Shown here one piece after another: positions 63,016-64,000 of a DNA stretch of 64,000 nucleotides; position 1 is the first letter of the stretch; each line of letters opens with the position of its first letter. The translations under genes and the position numbers were made by a program. Under the pieces are notes generated by a model. That model ran no database searches. It saw only the letters and a program-made list of their open reading frames with translations, and was not told the DNA's origin. Source of the stretch: Gautieria morchelliformis. Taxonomy: Eukaryota; Basidiomycota; Agaricomycetes; Gomphales; Gomphaceae. The stretch lies in assembly GCA_015179125.1 (NCBI GenBank), contig WHVA01000220.1, positions 111,124 to 175,123 of the forward strand. Reading direction: 5' to 3'.

Positions 63016-64000
63016 CTAGCAGCGTCTGGGTAGGTCGTGTGGCTTGCCCACCCCCCGAAGCTCTAGGTAGCTATCCAGGGCTTCAAGGTCCTTGCAGGAC
63101 GACATGGGTTCCCATGTCACGTCACCTAGGGTCCAACGGACCTGGAATTCCAGGTCCGTTGAGTTTATCCATCGATGTGCGATAATCTCGTCGATGAGCC
63201 ACTCCTTGTCGTCATTTGCTCCGAAGTCATAAAATGACTTGGCCTCACGACGAGGGAACAATTCGTCGTTGTTAGCCTCGTAACGCCATACAAGGCTGGA
63301 ATGGAAGACTGGTGAAATGGGACGGCTTTTCAGTTCGTCGGGAAGATCAAGGGTCACCGTCGAGGCGTTGTTGTGAGCCTCGATGACGCGGTACGGTCCG
63401 ATGTACCACGGGACTAATTTTCTGGCTCTTCCTTTTGGGAGAGTTAGGTTTTGTGTCAAAAGGTAGACGCGGTGGTTGGCCGCGTACCTGTCGCTCGCCA
63501 TATGTTTCTTATTTGCGTGAAACGTTTGTGTCACTCGATGCTCTATGATTGCATCGTGTGCCACCATCAGGTTCCATTTTGCCTGATGTGCGAACCGGGC
63601 CACCCCCTTGAATGGGGTGTCCGTGGCTATGGGGAGGTCTATCCACGGCATATAGCCGTGTTTCAGATCGAAGGGTGCGAACCCTGTGGTCCCACTGACG
63701 TTGCTGTTGAGGGCCACCTCAACCATTGGGCATTTCACTGCCCAATCCTTCTGATCGTCTCTGACGACCGTGCGCAATATCTGGCCGATCGAGTGGTTTG
63801 CCCGCTCAGTTGCTCCATCCGTTTGTGGATGGAAGGCAGTTGACATGAGGAGCTTAGTCCCATGAGTCGCTGGAGTTCACGCCAGAAGATCGACGTGAAT
63901 TTTGAGTCTCTGTCTGAGACGATGGAGTTGGCAACTCTGTGCAGTCGGATGACCTCCTTCAGAAACAGCCAGGCTACTCCCTTGGCTGACACGCTCGTCG
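63016..64000 (-). pseudogene. Gypsy Pol C-terminus: integrase and chromodomain
   Basis: From the edge: VSDRDSKFTSIFW (second catalytic Asp of the DDE integrase), a one-base frameshift near 63865, then STAFHPQTDGATERANHSIG (catalytic Glu). The GPY/F-type module reads LVPWYIGPYRVIE, followed by LPDELKSRPISPVFHSS. The C-terminus EWLIDEIIAHRWINS with FQVRWTLGDVTWEP is a chromodomain, which directs chromoviruses to particular chromatin. RT and protease lie outside the window. Confidence 0.88.

Larger units (their letters stand above)
60020..64000 (-). mobile_element. Ty3/gypsy chromovirus, 3' portion (runs off the right edge)
   Basis: From the right edge: integrase core and chromodomain (end 63016), an additional ORF (62892-60901), a polypurine tract (GAGGGGGAGGG) and a 3' LTR (60864-60020). 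The 5' part is outside the window, so the target-site duplication cannot be checked. Confidence 0.85.

Overview
The window looks like a transposon-dense, gene-poor stretch of a filamentous basidiomycete (Agaricomycetes-like) genome. The reasons are short GT-AG introns of about 45-80 nt, a fungal-type glutathione S-transferase, remnants of fungal STAND (NLR-like) receptors, a family-17 glycosyltransferase, and the mix of mobile elements (Ty1/copia, a Ty3/gypsy chromovirus, LINEs with endonuclease-RT-RNase H, Helitrons). I see no intact ordinary host gene. The only long intact reading frames are the polyproteins of two Copia elements. All assignments rest on reading motifs by eye; no database search was run.

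Layout. 1-582: 3' part of a Helitron ending inside a LINE (LINE A). 691-5831: full-length Copia-1 on the minus strand, nested in the LINE A reverse-transcriptase domain (TSD GATGT). 5832-7945: rest of LINE A. 7946-8917: unknown retroposed sequence with AATAAA and a 25-nt poly(A), lying directly against a GST pseudogene (8937-9850). 10275-10640: exon-like fragments. 12308-19116: a large decayed Helitron (minus) carrying an old LTR-like insertion. 19210-20090: N-terminus of a STAND gene, cut just before its P-loop and joined to a GT17 glycosyltransferase pseudogene (20111-25486). One GT17 intron holds the young, intact Copia-2 (20430-24916, TSD GCGTT). 26368-27745: first copy of a ~1.4-kb repeat, here called R. 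27845-28692: a TIR element. About 29113: a tRNA-like SINE promoter. 30620-31610: a C2/STAND-type pseudogene.

31614-50848: second copy of R, shattered in order by LINE B (31936-37977), Copia-3 (38728-44511) and Copia-4. Copia-4 is the most striking object. Its 5' half runs on the plus strand (44601-47551) and its 3' half on the minus strand (54708-50849), while both outer ends keep the same 5-bp target-site duplication CCATC. The two breakpoints coincide with two equal-length, nearly identical, inverted copies of a 1368-bp repeat (47552-48919 and 54709-56076). The simplest history is an inversion by recombination between those copies.

56191-57609: a second, fuller GT17 pseudogene. It and its downstream sequence are a diverged duplicate of 20111-26367. 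58441-60019: nothing recognisable. 60020-64000: 3' part of a chromodomain-bearing gypsy element with an extra long reading frame between pol and its 3' LTR.

How the parts work together: this is a nest of elements inserting into elements. Target-site duplications, empty-site copies and near-identical LTRs let the order of events be read directly. Copia-1 and Copia-2 are youngest (1 and 2 LTR substitutions seen). Copia-3, LINE B, the large Helitron and Copia-4 are older and broken. All three Copia elements with a preserved 5' end share an apparent primer site matching the anticodon arm of initiator tRNA-Met.
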